Part shown: positions 24,938 to 34,220 of the stretch, in pieces
Layout: each line of letters begins with the position of its first letter
How positions within the stretch are numbered: position 1 is the first letter of the stretch
Notes under the pieces: model-generated
The model's database searches: none
The model's input: the letters and a program-made list of their open reading frames with translations, nothing else
What the model was told of the DNA's origin: nothing
DNA from: CAIYXB01 sp038146805
Lineage (GTDB): Bacteria; Cyanobacteriota; Vampirovibrionia; LMEP-6097
Direction of reading: 5' to 3'
DNA length: 64,000 bases
Assembly: GCA_038146805.1 (NCBI GenBank)
Contig: JAYQSH010000005.1
Span: forward strand, 496,001 to 560,000
Program-made: the position numbers and the translations under genes

Positions 24938-26644
24938 ATGGCTCGCTTAGAACATAGACTTTCCAAATACGACCTTGAGCAAAATTTCGACTTAGCCATA
25001 ATTGGCGGCGGTATTAATGGTGCTGGCGTAGCACGCGATGCGGCACAAAGGGGCCTCAAAGTAATTTTATTAGAAAAAAATGATTTTGCTTCAGGCTGTT
25101 CTTCACATTCCACTAGATTAATTCATGGTGGCTTAAGGTATTTAGAACACTTTGAATTTAGCCTAGTCAAAGAAAGTTTATTAGAAAGAGAAATTCTTTT
25201 AAATAACTACCCGCATTTAGTGAGCCCAATAAATTTATTTATTCCTGTTTACAAAAACAGTAAAACGCCACTATGGAAATTAAACATTGGTATGACACTC
25301 TATGACATGCTTTCTGCAAATAAAAGTCTAGAAAACTACAAAAGCATTTCAAAAAAAGAGATCCAAGAATTAGAAATGCACATTGAAGACAAAGATCTTA
25401 ATGGCGGTGTTTACTACCAAGATGGTCAAGTCCCTTTTACGGAAAGATTAGTTTTAGAAAATATTTTAAGTGCAAAACAAGATGGCGCAGTGTGCATCAA
25501 CCATGCAGAAGTTACTGAAATTCACTGTAGTCAAATTCATGGCAAATATTTTGCACATAGCTTAAAATTCAAAGATTTAATAAACCAAAAAAGACCCGTA
25601 ACCATTCATGCAAAAAATATAATCAACATGGCAGGACCATGGGTAGACAAGGTAAACATCAATCTACAAAACCAAGCTAATGGTCATATCAACTCTCAAG
25701 TAACAGTGAATCAATTAATAGGCGGTACTAAAGGCAGTCATATCTTAGTAAAAAAATTCATAGGAGCTCCAACTAATTTTGGGATTTATAAAGAAGCACA
25801 AAAAGATAAGCGACCATTTTTTATCACACCATTTCAAATTGGTTCAAACGATGAATATTTTTTGATTGGAACCACTGATTTATTTTTAAATGAACACGAT
25901 AACTTAGATCAACTTCATGTAAGTGAAAATGAAATTGACTACTTGCTTAAAGAGACAAATTTCACATTCCCAGAAGCAAATTTGACAAAAGATGATATTG
26001 TCAACACCTTTATAGGCGTACGTCCTTTACCAAAATCCAACTCTAAACAAGCTGGAACTGTATCAAGGAGACATTTCGTAAAAAACCATAAAAAAGAAAA
26101 TATCGAAAATTATTATTCAGTAGTCGGTGGTAAATTAACAACATTTAGAAATTTAGCTAAAGAAATTGTAGATATTTTTTCAATGAAACCTTGTAGGAGT
26201 CATGAAATTAAAACTCTCAATTCACTTTTTTCAAAAAACGAATCTTTCTATGACTATATTAGAGAAAAAACTAAAGAATATACATTAGAGTATGAAATTG
26301 AAGCAAGCACAGTGATACATTTAATACTTTTATATGGATCAAACGCAGTCAAGCTATTAGAAATGTGTCGAGAAAACCCTTTACTCAAACAAAAAATTGA
26401 TACAAACTACGCAGATATAGAAGCTCAGATTGTATACGCTATTAGACACGAAGAAGCTTATAGCATTGAAGATATACTCAAGCGCAGAGTTTCAATTGGT
26501 TTACTTAGTAATCAAGATTTATTTTCTGTTAAAAAAACAATTCAATATCACATTAATGAAGAATTTGAATTACATGGCAGAAACATAGATAAAATTTTTC
26601 AAAAATATTTATTTGAAAATCACTTAGCAGGAGAAACTCTGTAA
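24938..26644 (+). CDS. glpD: Aerobic glycerol-3-phosphate dehydrogenase
   Basis: This 568-residue FAD enzyme oxidises sn-glycerol 3-phosphate to dihydroxyacetone phosphate and passes electrons to the quinone pool at the membrane. The N-terminal dinucleotide fold DLAIIGGGINGAGVARDA is followed by HSTRLIHGGLRYLE. INMAGPWVDKV and GVRPLPK are family motifs. SVVGGKLTTFRNLA closes the FAD domain. The stop is directly followed by the glpK start (taaatg), so the two form one operon for glycerol use. Both genes lack long leaders. Confidence 0.95.
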   Translation: MARLEHRLSKYDLEQNFDLAIIGGGINGAGVARDAAQRGLKVILLEKNDFASGCSSHSTRLIHGGLRYLEHFEFSLVKESLLEREILLNNYPHLVSPINLFIPVYKNSKTPLWKLNIGMTLYDMLSANKSLENYKSISKKEIQELEMHIEDKDLNGGVYYQDGQVPFTERLVLENILSAKQDGAVCINHAEVTEIHCSQIHGKYFAHSLKFKDLINQKRPVTIHAKNIINMAGPWVDKVNINLQNQANGHINSQVTVNQLIGGTKGSHILVKKFIGAPTNFGIYKEAQKDKRPFFITPFQIGSNDEYFLIGTTDLFLNEHDNLDQLHVSENEIDYLLKETNFTFPEANLTKDDIVNTFIGVRPLPKSNSKQAGTVSRRHFVKNHKKENIENYYSVVGGKLTTFRNLAKEIVDIFSMKPCRSHEIKTLNSLFSKNESFYDYIREKTKEYTLEYEIEASTVIHLILLYGSNAVKLLEMCRENPLLKQKIDTNYADIEAQIVYAIRHEEAYSIEDILKRRVSIGLLSNQDLFSVKKTIQYHINEEFELHGRNIDKIFQKYLFENHLAGETL

Positions 26645-28201
26645 ATGATCATCACCATCGATGAAGGCACAACAAGTACCAGAGCTTTATTAATTGACCA
26701 AAATGGTAAAATCCAGCTAACCGTTCAAAAAGAAATTGAACAACATTATCCACAAGCCGCTTGGGTTGAACATGACGCTAATGAAATTTGGCAAAAAACT
26801 CTAGGCGCTTGTAGAGAACTTATTACTCAAGCTTTAAAGATCGGTTTTAACAAAGAAGATATAACAGGTATCGCAATAACTAATCAAAGAGAAACAAGCA
26901 TTATTTGGGACCCAAAAACCGGCAAGCCAATTCATAACGCTATTGTTTGGCAATGCCGTAGAACAAGTGACTATTGCAACAGCATTAAAAATCAAACAAT
27001 TGCAAAAAACCAAAACCTAACAAACTATATAAAAGCAAAAACAGGCTTAGAAATTGATGCTTATTTTTCTGCAACAAAAATCAAATGGTTACTTGACAAC
27101 AAAGCAAAAAAATATGATTTGAAAAAGTTGAAACCGGGGGAACTTATGTTTGGCACCATCGATACTTGGCTCATTTGGAACCTTACTTTAGGCAGAGAGC
27201 ATTTAACAGATGCTACTAATGCCTCAAGGACAATGCTTTATGATATTCATGAAAATAAATGGGATGAAAACCTTTTAGATTTTTTTGAAATACCAAAAGA
27301 AATTCTGCCCAAAGTACAAGCCTCAAATGCATCTTATAATTCAAGCCCCTTATTTCAAGACCTACTTGATAAAGAGCTGCCAATAAAAGCTGTGATTGGC
27401 GACCAACAAGCGGCTTTTTATGCTTATAACAACCAAGCAAAAATCACTTATGGTACAGGCACTTTTGTTTTAATACCCGGCAAAACATTAAACACAAAAG
27501 TAAATGACAAAAGCTTTAATGAAACAATTACAAAAGATCAAATTGCCAAAGAAAGGGAAACCATACTCATCACAGAACCAAAAAAACATAAAGGTTTACT
27601 AGAAAGTATTGCTTATAAAAAAAATGATTGCGAATTATTTCAAACAAATCAATTAGAAGGTAGTATTTTTGTTGGTGGCTCTATCGTACAATGGCTGCGC
27701 GATGAATTAAAAATTATTGAAAAAAGTTCTGAAATTGAAAGCTTAGCAAATCAAGTCAAAGATACCAATGGTGTCTTTTTAATTCCAGCACTAGCTGGTC
27801 TAGGAGCTCCTTTTTGGCAGGGACATATTCGCGGTAGTATTTTTGGGCTAACTAGAGCAACTAACAAAGCGCATATAGCAAGAGCAGCGCTCGAATCTAT
27901 TGCATTTCGCGTTAGAGATATTTTTGAAGTTTTAGATAAAGAGACTAAAGAGCAAATTGATATTATTCATGTCGATGGCGGTGCTAGTAAAAATGATACC
28001 CTATTACAATTTCAAGCAAATCTTCTGCAAAAAACAATCCGCAGATACACAGAAACAGAAATGACGGCACTTGGCGCTGCTAAAATGACCGGTGAAGTCA
28101 CAGTAAACTTAGAAATAGATAAAGAATTTAAAGCACAAGAAAACTTAGATTCTTACTACAAAGAATGGCAAAGCTATCTTAATCTATTACTAAAGAACTA
28201 A
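26645..28201 (+). CDS. glpK: Glycerol kinase
   Basis: This 518-residue FGGY kinase phosphorylates glycerol with ATP. Motifs: IDEGTTSTRALLID (phosphate 1 loop, usually DQGTTS, here Glu replaces Gln), ITNQRETSIIWD, IVWQCRR, MFGTIDTWLIWNLT, DATNASRTMLYD, GDQQAAFYAY, TYGTGTFVL, EGSIFVGGSIVQWLRD and IHVDGGASKNDTLLQFQANL. A short insertion of about 30 residues sits between the GTG loop and the GLLESIAY segment. With glpD it feeds glycerol into glycolysis. As gpsA nearby is broken, GlpK may also supply glycerol 3-phosphate for lipids. Confidence 0.94.
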   Translation: MIITIDEGTTSTRALLIDQNGKIQLTVQKEIEQHYPQAAWVEHDANEIWQKTLGACRELITQALKIGFNKEDITGIAITNQRETSIIWDPKTGKPIHNAIVWQCRRTSDYCNSIKNQTIAKNQNLTNYIKAKTGLEIDAYFSATKIKWLLDNKAKKYDLKKLKPGELMFGTIDTWLIWNLTLGREHLTDATNASRTMLYDIHENKWDENLLDFFEIPKEILPKVQASNASYNSSPLFQDLLDKELPIKAVIGDQQAAFYAYNNQAKITYGTGTFVLIPGKTLNTKVNDKSFNETITKDQIAKERETILITEPKKHKGLLESIAYKKNDCELFQTNQLEGSIFVGGSIVQWLRDELKIIEKSSEIESLANQVKDTNGVFLIPALAGLGAPFWQGHIRGSIFGLTRATNKAHIARAALESIAFRVRDIFEVLDKETKEQIDIIHVDGGASKNDTLLQFQANLLQKTIRRYTETEMTALGAAKMTGEVTVNLEIDKEFKAQENLDSYYKEWQSYLNLLLKN

Positions 28202-29006
28202 AAAACCTTTCTAGGTTTACTAAGTAGCTATAAAAATCTTTAATATCCTCAAGTAAAGCTTCTTGCAAATTAAAACAAAAAGTTTTACAACCCTCATTGC
28301 GTAAATTTAAAAGATCAATCGCTTTTGTAGCAATATCTACAGGCAAAGTTGTAATTGTATAATCAAGAAAAATTTTATTTGAATCTATTTTTTGATTAGT
28401 ATTTTGAGCTTCAATTTCTATTTGCAAAATATTAAGCAATTGTTGAAAATCATTTTTGATATTTGTCATAGTTTTTTGTAATATCAAAATTTGTACTTGA
28501 TTAATATCATCTGCGACATCAAAAGTATCTATTTGATTTAAAAAACTCAAAAGCGAACTAGCTATTTTATTAAAAGCAAGTGCTGTTGAGTAATCTAAGT
28601 CCATAACTTTTTGGTCATTTAATAACTCCGTACTATCTGTATCAAAATCTGCCACAGATTCTAAATATAAAATTTGTGAATTGATATCTCTAAGTACAAA
28701 TTTAAAAACAAAAGCAGTTAAACAATTTTTTTTATTAGATACAAAATCAAAAATTGACTCTTTTATATCTAAAAATTTATTAGTATCAATTTTTTTTGTT
28801 AAAAAATATTCTTCTATCATCGCTTTTAAAGAAAAGCGATAGTCCCTTAAAACCTGATAATACTTTCTTGAATCATTTGCAAAAATTAAATCTTGTGAAG
28901 TTCTAGATTTTTCTATTGTTTGATTTGAATAACCAAGATCAGTTAAAAAAGATTGAGCAAAATCACATTTATGTAAAAAATCAAGAAACTGTTGTTTTAG
29001 TATCAT
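28179..29006 (-). CDS. Helical protein of unknown function
   Basis: This 275-residue protein is rich in Asp, Asn, Leu and Phe, with predicted helices throughout and no signal peptide, membrane helix or known motif. A possible Shine-Dalgarno AAGGA lies about 15 bases upstream. The stop overlaps glpK by 23 bp. I do not recognise a family. Confidence 0.65.
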   Translation of the reverse strand: MILKQQFLDFLHKCDFAQSFLTDLGYSNQTIEKSRTSQDLIFANDSRKYYQVLRDYRFSLKAMIEEYFLTKKIDTNKFLDIKESIFDFVSNKKNCLTAFVFKFVLRDINSQILYLESVADFDTDSTELLNDQKVMDLDYSTALAFNKIASSLLSFLNQIDTFDVADDINQVQILILQKTMTNIKNDFQQLLNILQIEIEAQNTNQKIDSNKIFLDYTITTLPVDIATKAIDLLNLRNEGCKTFCFNLQEALLEDIKDFYSYLVNLERFFSSLVID

Positions 29007-29094
29007 TGAATGGGAGTCCTTATTAATAAAGAAACAGAGGCAAATTAAAAGCCGATTAAGGAAATGCTAGAATTAATTTTGGATTTAATTTTAA

Positions 29095-30258
29095 ATGCAA
29101 AACAGCTTATTTTATAGCCAAAAAGAGAATTTTTTGCCCTTAGCAGAAAAAATGCGCCCAAAAGAATTAGGTGAAATCCTTGGTTCAATCAAAGACAATC
29201 CAGCCTTCCAAGCTTGGTTTGCACAAGGAGTAAAACAATCTTGTATTTTATGGGGAGCTCCGGGTACTGGTAAAACAACTATCGCTTTAGTAGCAGCCCA
29301 AAAAAGTAAAAAAGAATTTATTAAAATACACGCTTTTAATTCTGGAGTTCGTGAACTTAGAGAAATTATTGAAAAAGCGACCAAATTACCAAACAGTATT
29401 TTACTTTTTGTAGATGAAGTTCATAATTTCAATAAAAGCCAACAAGATATTTTACTTGATGCAGTTGAAAAATCATTACTGACATTTATTGCAGCAACAA
29501 CAGAAAACCCTGCTGTCTCGATCAATAGAGCATTATTATCGCGTTGTATAAATTTTGAACTTAAACCACATAAGCATAATGATTTGGCAAGCATGGTTGA
29601 TCGTTGTTTACAAGAAGAAAACAAAACAATCGAAGCAAGTGCCAAAGAACTTTTGATTAGATTTGCCTGCGGCGATGCACGAGCCTTACTAACAAAATTA
29701 GAAATTTTAATTGATACTAGCAAAGATTTAATTAGTACTGAACAAACAAAAAAAATCTTAGATAAAAATTTAATTGCTAGCGACGCTAACTCTTATTATG
29801 ATTGTGTTTCAGCATTACAAAAATCTATGCGCGGTAGTGATGTCGATGCATCTTTGTATTGGTTAGCACGACTTTTGTCGCAAGGAGCAGAATTAAAAGC
29901 AATTGCACGCCGGATTTTAGTAACAGCGACAGAAGATGTGGGCATGGCAGATCCACAGGCATTAGTGATTGCAAATGCCGCATATAACGCCGCCCTTAAT
30001 CTTGGAATGCCAGAAGCGCGTATACCTCTTGCACAAGCTGTTGTATATCTAGCAAAAGCACCTAAATCAAATAAATCTTACCAAGCCCTCGACAAAGCCT
30101 TAGCAGATTGTTATAACAACCCTGCATTTGCAGTACCTAAACATTTACGCAATCTCAAAGAAGCCGACTACAAATATCCGCACAATTACCCAGATGCTTT
30201 TATCGAACAACAATATTTACCAGAAGAATTAATTAATAAAAAATATTATGCAGCTTGA
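29095..30258 (+). CDS. rarA: Replication-associated recombination protein A (AAA+ ATPase)
   Basis: This 387-residue protein has the RarA/MgsA/WRNIP1 plan. The clamp-loader-like AAA+ core has WGAPGTGKTTIALVAA (Walker A), LLFVDEVHNFNKSQQD (Walker B), AATTENPAVSINRALLSRC (sensor 1 and arginine finger) and GDARALLTKLEIL (sensor 2). The C-terminal tetramerisation domain has DVGMADPQALVIANAAY, GMPEARIPLAQA, YLAKAPKSNKSY and ALADC. It works at stalled forks. Slightly shorter than the E. coli protein. The 3' end overlaps the next gene on the other strand by 13 bp. Confidence 0.94.
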   Translation: MQNSLFYSQKENFLPLAEKMRPKELGEILGSIKDNPAFQAWFAQGVKQSCILWGAPGTGKTTIALVAAQKSKKEFIKIHAFNSGVRELREIIEKATKLPNSILLFVDEVHNFNKSQQDILLDAVEKSLLTFIAATTENPAVSINRALLSRCINFELKPHKHNDLASMVDRCLQEENKTIEASAKELLIRFACGDARALLTKLEILIDTSKDLISTEQTKKILDKNLIASDANSYYDCVSALQKSMRGSDVDASLYWLARLLSQGAELKAIARRILVTATEDVGMADPQALVIANAAYNAALNLGMPEARIPLAQAVVYLAKAPKSNKSYQALDKALADCYNNPAFAVPKHLRNLKEADYKYPHNYPDAFIEQQYLPEELINKKYYAA

Positions 30259-30566
30259 GGATTTAATGCATCTTTTGCTGCCATTCTAGCTATGTCAACG
30301 TTCTTAAGACCTGTTGCACTTAAGAATTTTTGAATGCCTGTTTTATTTGGGTTTTCATTAGCTATTATTAAAAGATTTTGGGTTTCTTGTGGGATCTCGC
30401 CGTTAGATACGGAAGCTATTTTTGCCGCAATGTTCACTGCTGCCCCATTAGCTGTAGCATCACTTGTCTGAGCAATTGCTTTGCTTGAAAGACCTTTACT
30501 ATCTAGTGAAAGATCTCTTGCTTGTACTACTGGTATAGAATTATTGTTTGTGTTAATCTCTGTCAT
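30246..30566 (-). CDS. Small Asn/Ser/Ala-rich protein, unknown
   Basis: This protein has about 106 residues. I chose ATG 30566, which has GGGAG at 12-16 bases upstream. A TTG start nine bases earlier is possible. The N-terminus is polar (TNNNSIPVV) and the middle Ala-rich and helical. It has no signal peptide or known domain. Together with the next gene it forms a pair of small polar proteins with good ribosome binding sites, which suggests abundant expression. A secreted role through a non-Sec route is a guess. Confidence 0.55.
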   Translation of the reverse strand: MTEINTNNNSIPVVQARDLSLDSKGLSSKAIAQTSDATANGAAVNIAAKIASVSNGEIPQETQNLLIIANENPNKTGIQKFLSATGLKNVDIARMAAKDALNPQAA

Positions 30567-30625
30567 AAAATCCAACTCCCTTGTTAGTTATATAAAGTAA
30601 AAAAATATCTTATTTGATAAAAAAT

Positions 30626-30901
30626 TTATGCCGATGTATTGAATGATGAACTATGTAATCTTTTTGCTGCTGCTTCAAAAAGATTGTTTAATGCTCCTGG
30701 TTTATCTGTTGAAACAGCAGACCCTAATGTACCCACTCCCAACCACACAGGTTGCGAATTTCCACTAGGTAAAAAACTATCACCTTGTCTTTCTGGAGCT
30801 CCTGCTGGAACTGGTGCTGATGCTGCTCCTGCCCTATGAGAACTAGGTACTTGTACCCTCTGAATTCCTGGTTGTTGTTGTCCTACCCCTTTAAATTCCA
30901 T
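30626..30901 (-). CDS. Small Pro/Gly/Gln-rich protein, unknown
   Basis: The protein has 91 residues, with AAGGAG about 11 bases before the ATG. It begins with MEFKGVGQQQPGIQRV, continues with Pro/Ala-rich disordered sequence and ends in a short helix (LNNLFEAAAKRL). The base composition is more GC-rich than the neighbours over 30690-30900, and the codon use looks different. The opposite strand also has a 66-codon frame, which I take as a shadow because the ribosome binding site and start context favour this strand. Confidence 0.5.
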   Translation of the reverse strand: MEFKGVGQQQPGIQRVQVPSSHRAGAASAPVPAGAPERQGDSFLPSGNSQPVWLGVGTLGSAVSTDKPGALNNLFEAAAKRLHSSSFNTSA

Positions 30902-31368
30902 AAAATATAAAACTCCTTAAAGTTACAAAGCATAAAGAAAAATATTTTTGACAAGAAATATTAGTTTTTTTTCTTTAGTTTTGAATATTTATTGATTTTA
31001 TTAATTTCAATTATAGCAAATATAAGGAAATTATTAAAACCCGTAAAGTTAAGTTTATTTAAGCTAAAGATTTGCAAAATCCTAAGAAAAATAGCCTTAA
31101 AACGAACTAGTCCAGAAACGACTTATAGCTCTATTCGCAGCGTTTCTGGTCTTACTAGTCCTACATTATTCCACTAAAAAACATCAAATCTGGGCTTTAA
31201 GATGTTGTTTAGTATGGTTCTTAGTTAACATTTTTGCATTAAGTAATGGTTAAGAACAAAAACAAGAAATCTAAAAATTTTTAAATTTAAAAGAGATTAA
31301 GGAAAATCACTTAGATAGTCATAAATTGATTTTAGGCTGTACCTTGGCTTTGAAATCCTGCCCCTAAT
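30902..31368. other. Gene-free stretch with a long inverted repeat
   Basis: No convincing gene is present on either strand. The only structure I see is an inverted repeat: 31106-31120 (actagtccagaaacg) pairs with 31141-31149 (cgtttctgg) and 31154-31159 (actagt), with a 4-base bulge and a 20-base loop. It is not followed by a T run, so it is not an obvious terminator. The MITE copy B begins right after this stretch. Confidence 0.6.
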
Positions 31369-31595
31369 GGGCGTGCTTCCAAACCCGTAATAAGTATCTC
31401 GAGTCTTTAGATTTGGGCATAAGTAGGGTTTGGTTAGACACGCCTAACAAAAGAATCAAACACCCCGCTTAGTGAGTTTCAGAGAAACAAGCTAAGTGTA
31501 AGGTCGTTTGTGGGACTGATTTCTGACCCCATTTGCTAGTGATTTTAACATTTCACTGTATTTTAAAATTCAAAATGGGGTTTGGAATCAGTCCC
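31369..31595 (-). mobile_element. MITE-like element, full-length copy B (227 bp)
   Basis: This is the reverse complement of copy A at 4013-4244, nearly identical over its whole length. The main difference is a few bases missing from the loop of the internal hairpin (tttcagagaaac in place of the longer loop). Its ends are gggcgtgcttccaaaccc (31369-31386) and, in reverse complement, gggactgattccaaaccc (31578-31595). It stands 31 bp before the HD-domain gene and could affect its promoter. Confidence 0.85.
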
Positions 31596-31626
31596 ACAAT
31601 TGACAAGACCTGTATAATTGACTTAG

Positions 31627-32922
31627 ATGTCAAGAACTTATAGAGACCCCATACACAAGGAAATTCATTTGAATTCTAACAACAAAGTTGATCAGTTGTT
31701 AATTGAATTAATAGATTGCCGCGAATTACAAAGACTTAGATGGATCAAACAACTCGGCACGAGTTGGCTTACTTTTCATGGTGCAGAAGCAACAAGATTC
31801 CCTCATAGCTTAGGTGCTATGCACGTCGCAAATTTAATGTTCAATAAAATTTCTTCTGATATAAATTTGAATGCCGAAAAACATGATCTCTATAGAGCAC
31901 TCGTTTTAAGTGCCGCACTTTTACATGATATTGGACACTCTCCTTTTAGCCATAGCTCAGAAGATATCAACGAAATTAAACACGAAGTGTGGACACAAAA
32001 ATTAATTTTGAGTCCTGAAACTCAAGTGAACAAAGTATTAGAGAATTATCAAAAAGGTTTTGCCCAAGATTTAGCGGCAATACTGAACAAAACCTATCCA
32101 GTAAAATTTCTTTCTAGTATTGTTAACGGGCAACTAGATTGTGATCGTTTTGATTATTTACTTAGAGATAGTTTTCACACTGGTACTGCTTATGGTAATT
32201 TTGATTTAAACCGAGTTATTCAAAGCATTACAGCAGACGTCAACAATGACTGCTTGGTTGTACTTGGCGAAAAAGGAATGCTTGCTGTCGAAGATTACCT
32301 CTACGCTCGCTACTCTATGTACTTGCAAGTTTACCAACATAAAAAATGTTTAGCTTCTGATTCACACCTGTTAAAACTTTTTCAAAGAGTAAAAATGTTA
32401 ATCCGCTCTCGAAGAATTTCATATTTAGAAGCAGGATTATTAAAATGGATCATGACCCCTGAAAGCCTGTCTATCAACGAGTTTTTAAACATAGATGACA
32501 CCACTATAATGCACCACATTAAACACTGGAGTCAAGAAAAAGATATGATCTTAAAAGATTTGGCACAAAGATTTTTAAGCAGAAAGCTTTTTAAAGCAGA
32601 AAAAATTGATCTTGAAAATAAAAACAAAGAAGAATATCTTCGAGAACTTTATTTAGAAAAATCTTCTGAACTCAAAAACAACAATTACGACCCAGATTAC
32701 TATTTAGATATAGTTAGCATCGCCACCAACCCTTATAGTTTTTATAACCCTGATGTTAGTAATTTCCATAATGCAATTTTTGTAAAAGAACAAAACCAAC
32801 TAAAAGAAATTTCCACTGTTTCTCACATTGTAAAATCATTGGTGCAAAATCATTTTGAAAGCAACTGGGCAATTTCCATCAAGCTCAACAACAGTCACAA
32901 AGGGGCTTTGATAAACAATTAA
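31627..32922 (+). CDS. HD-domain phosphohydrolase (COG1078/dGTPase-like)
   Basis: This 431-residue HD-superfamily enzyme begins with YRDPIHKEIHLN. The metal ligands can be followed as H in ATRFPHSLG, HD in ALLHDIGHSPFSH, and D in NGQLDCDRFDYLLRDS. This pattern is shared with the SAMHD1/YwfO-type triphosphohydrolases that split dNTPs or other nucleotides. Substrate is not deducible. A TATAAT at 31613-31618 leaves 8 bases to the ATG. The MITE ends 17 bases before that box, so part of the promoter may come from the insertion. Confidence 0.85.
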   Translation: MSRTYRDPIHKEIHLNSNNKVDQLLIELIDCRELQRLRWIKQLGTSWLTFHGAEATRFPHSLGAMHVANLMFNKISSDINLNAEKHDLYRALVLSAALLHDIGHSPFSHSSEDINEIKHEVWTQKLILSPETQVNKVLENYQKGFAQDLAAILNKTYPVKFLSSIVNGQLDCDRFDYLLRDSFHTGTAYGNFDLNRVIQSITADVNNDCLVVLGEKGMLAVEDYLYARYSMYLQVYQHKKCLASDSHLLKLFQRVKMLIRSRRISYLEAGLLKWIMTPESLSINEFLNIDDTTIMHHIKHWSQEKDMILKDLAQRFLSRKLFKAEKIDLENKNKEEYLRELYLEKSSELKNNNYDPDYYLDIVSIATNPYSFYNPDVSNFHNAIFVKEQNQLKEISTVSHIVKSLVQNHFESNWAISIKLNNSHKGALINN

Positions 32923-33587
32923 GACTTAGCTTTTAAGTCTTTTATTTCTTGTTCCAAGTCTTCAATTTTTTTTGTTAGCACCTCTAAACTAGCTCCCAAA
33001 AAATCTGGCGTTTTATGGTGATCCAAATTATCAATTATGTCTTCAAGTTCACCATTTAATTTTGCAATTCTACCCGGGATACCAACAACAGTACTATGCG
33101 AAGGTACATCTTTTAAGACAACAGAATTTGCACCAACTTGCACGTAATCAGAAATGGTGATATTTCCTAGAATTTTTGCACCAGCACCCACAACAATATT
33201 ATTGCCAAGTGTCGGATGACGCTTTTCATTTTTTGTTGAAACACCGCCCAAGGTCACGCCTTGATAGAGCACAACATCATCACCAATAATTGTTGTTTCA
33301 CCAATAACCACACCTGAACCATGATCTATAAAAAAATTTTTACCAATAACAGCCGCAGGATGAATCTCGATATTAGTGACAATCTTTACTAAGTACTGCA
33401 AAAAACGAATTATAGTTCGATAAAAACAATTTAAAAAACCTAGATTGATATTCCATAAAAAATGCAATAATCTATGCGCTAAGACTGCTTGAAAGCCGGG
33501 ATAATACAACCAAATGCCAAAACAATTTTTGCAAGCTGGATCTTTTTTTCTTATATTATTTATTTCTTCTTGGATTTGTTTTAACAT
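32919..33587 (-). CDS. cysE: Serine O-acetyltransferase
   Basis: This 222-residue EpsC/CysE-type enzyme makes O-acetylserine for cysteine synthesis. Left-handed beta-helix hexapeptides fill residues 75-180. The catalytic segment is FFIDHGSGVVIGET. HPTLGNNIVVGAGAKILG, IGDDVVLYQGVTLGG and VVGIPGRI are all diagnostic. A short coiled-coil tail closes the protein. It starts 8 bp from rdgB on the other strand, so the two share one divergent promoter region. Confidence 0.94.
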   Translation of the reverse strand: MLKQIQEEINNIRKKDPACKNCFGIWLYYPGFQAVLAHRLLHFLWNINLGFLNCFYRTIIRFLQYLVKIVTNIEIHPAAVIGKNFFIDHGSGVVIGETTIIGDDVVLYQGVTLGGVSTKNEKRHPTLGNNIVVGAGAKILGNITISDYVQVGANSVVLKDVPSHSTVVGIPGRIAKLNGELEDIIDNLDHHKTPDFLGASLEVLTKKIEDLEQEIKDLKAKS

Positions 33588-33595
33588 GAGTCTAT

Positions 33596-34180
33596 ATGCA
33601 AAATATTATCATCTGCAGCGGCAATCAAAAAAAATTGGCTGAATTTAATATGATTTTAGAGAAAAACCCTGACCTAAAAGTCAATTTTGCATCAATCATG
33701 AACTATACAAATGATTTTGAAGTTGCTGAAACAGCAAGTGATTTTTTAGGAAACGCTCTTTTAAAAGCGCAAGCAGGCGCAAAACTCACAAAGGGATTTT
33801 GCTTAGCTGATGATAGCGGTATTGAAATTAACGCTTTAGCTGGCAAGCCCGGAATTTATTCAAAAAGATTTTTAGAATCATGCCCAAACGGCTTAGCAGA
33901 TGTTTTACAAGAATTAAAAAACGCCAAAGATCGTGCCTGTCGCTATGTCTGTTGTATTGTGCTAGTTAACCCTGAAGGACAATTGATATTTCAAACACAA
34001 AATTATTGGCATTGCCAAATTGGCTATGAAGCAAAAGGTGAATTTGGCTTTGGCTTTGATCCAATCACCCATTGCCACGAATTTCCCGAACTCACAGTAG
34101 CTGAGCTTGAAACAAATATCAAAAATAGCATTAGCCACCGCTCTCAAGCTCTTAAAGAGCTTATAAATTTTTTAAGATAA
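33596..34180 (+). CDS. rdgB: XTP/dITP diphosphatase (nucleotide house-cleaning)
   Basis: This 194-residue Ham1/RdgB-family enzyme removes deaminated purine nucleotides. The N-terminal SGNQKKLAEFNMIL holds the substrate Lys. CLADDSGIEINALAGKPGIY holds the metal ligands, FGFGFDPI follows, and NSISHRSQALKEL ends the fold. Normal length. The ATG lies in a gap of 8 bp with cysE. A TAACAT at 33583-33588 inside the cysE start could be its -10 box. Confidence 0.94.
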   Translation: MQNIIICSGNQKKLAEFNMILEKNPDLKVNFASIMNYTNDFEVAETASDFLGNALLKAQAGAKLTKGFCLADDSGIEINALAGKPGIYSKRFLESCPNGLADVLQELKNAKDRACRYVCCIVLVNPEGQLIFQTQNYWHCQIGYEAKGEFGFGFDPITHCHEFPELTVAELETNIKNSISHRSQALKELINFLR

Positions 34181-34191
34181 AAGTAAAAACC

Positions 34192-34220
34192 GTTGTCTTT
34201 GTGCCTGGCACGATGATTAT
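34192..34220 (+). repeat. 29-nt GTGCCTGGCAC palindrome, copy 2
   Basis: gttgtctttgtgcctggcac followed by gatgattat matches the copy at 24882-24910 at most positions. It lies between rdgB and the M23 gene, and the stop codon of the M23 gene (34217-34219 on the minus strand) is inside it. Confidence 0.7.

Noticed and set aside
30639..30839. 66-codon plus-strand frame opposite the small Pro-rich gene
   Set aside because: No ribosome site, while the minus frame has AAGGAG at good spacing.
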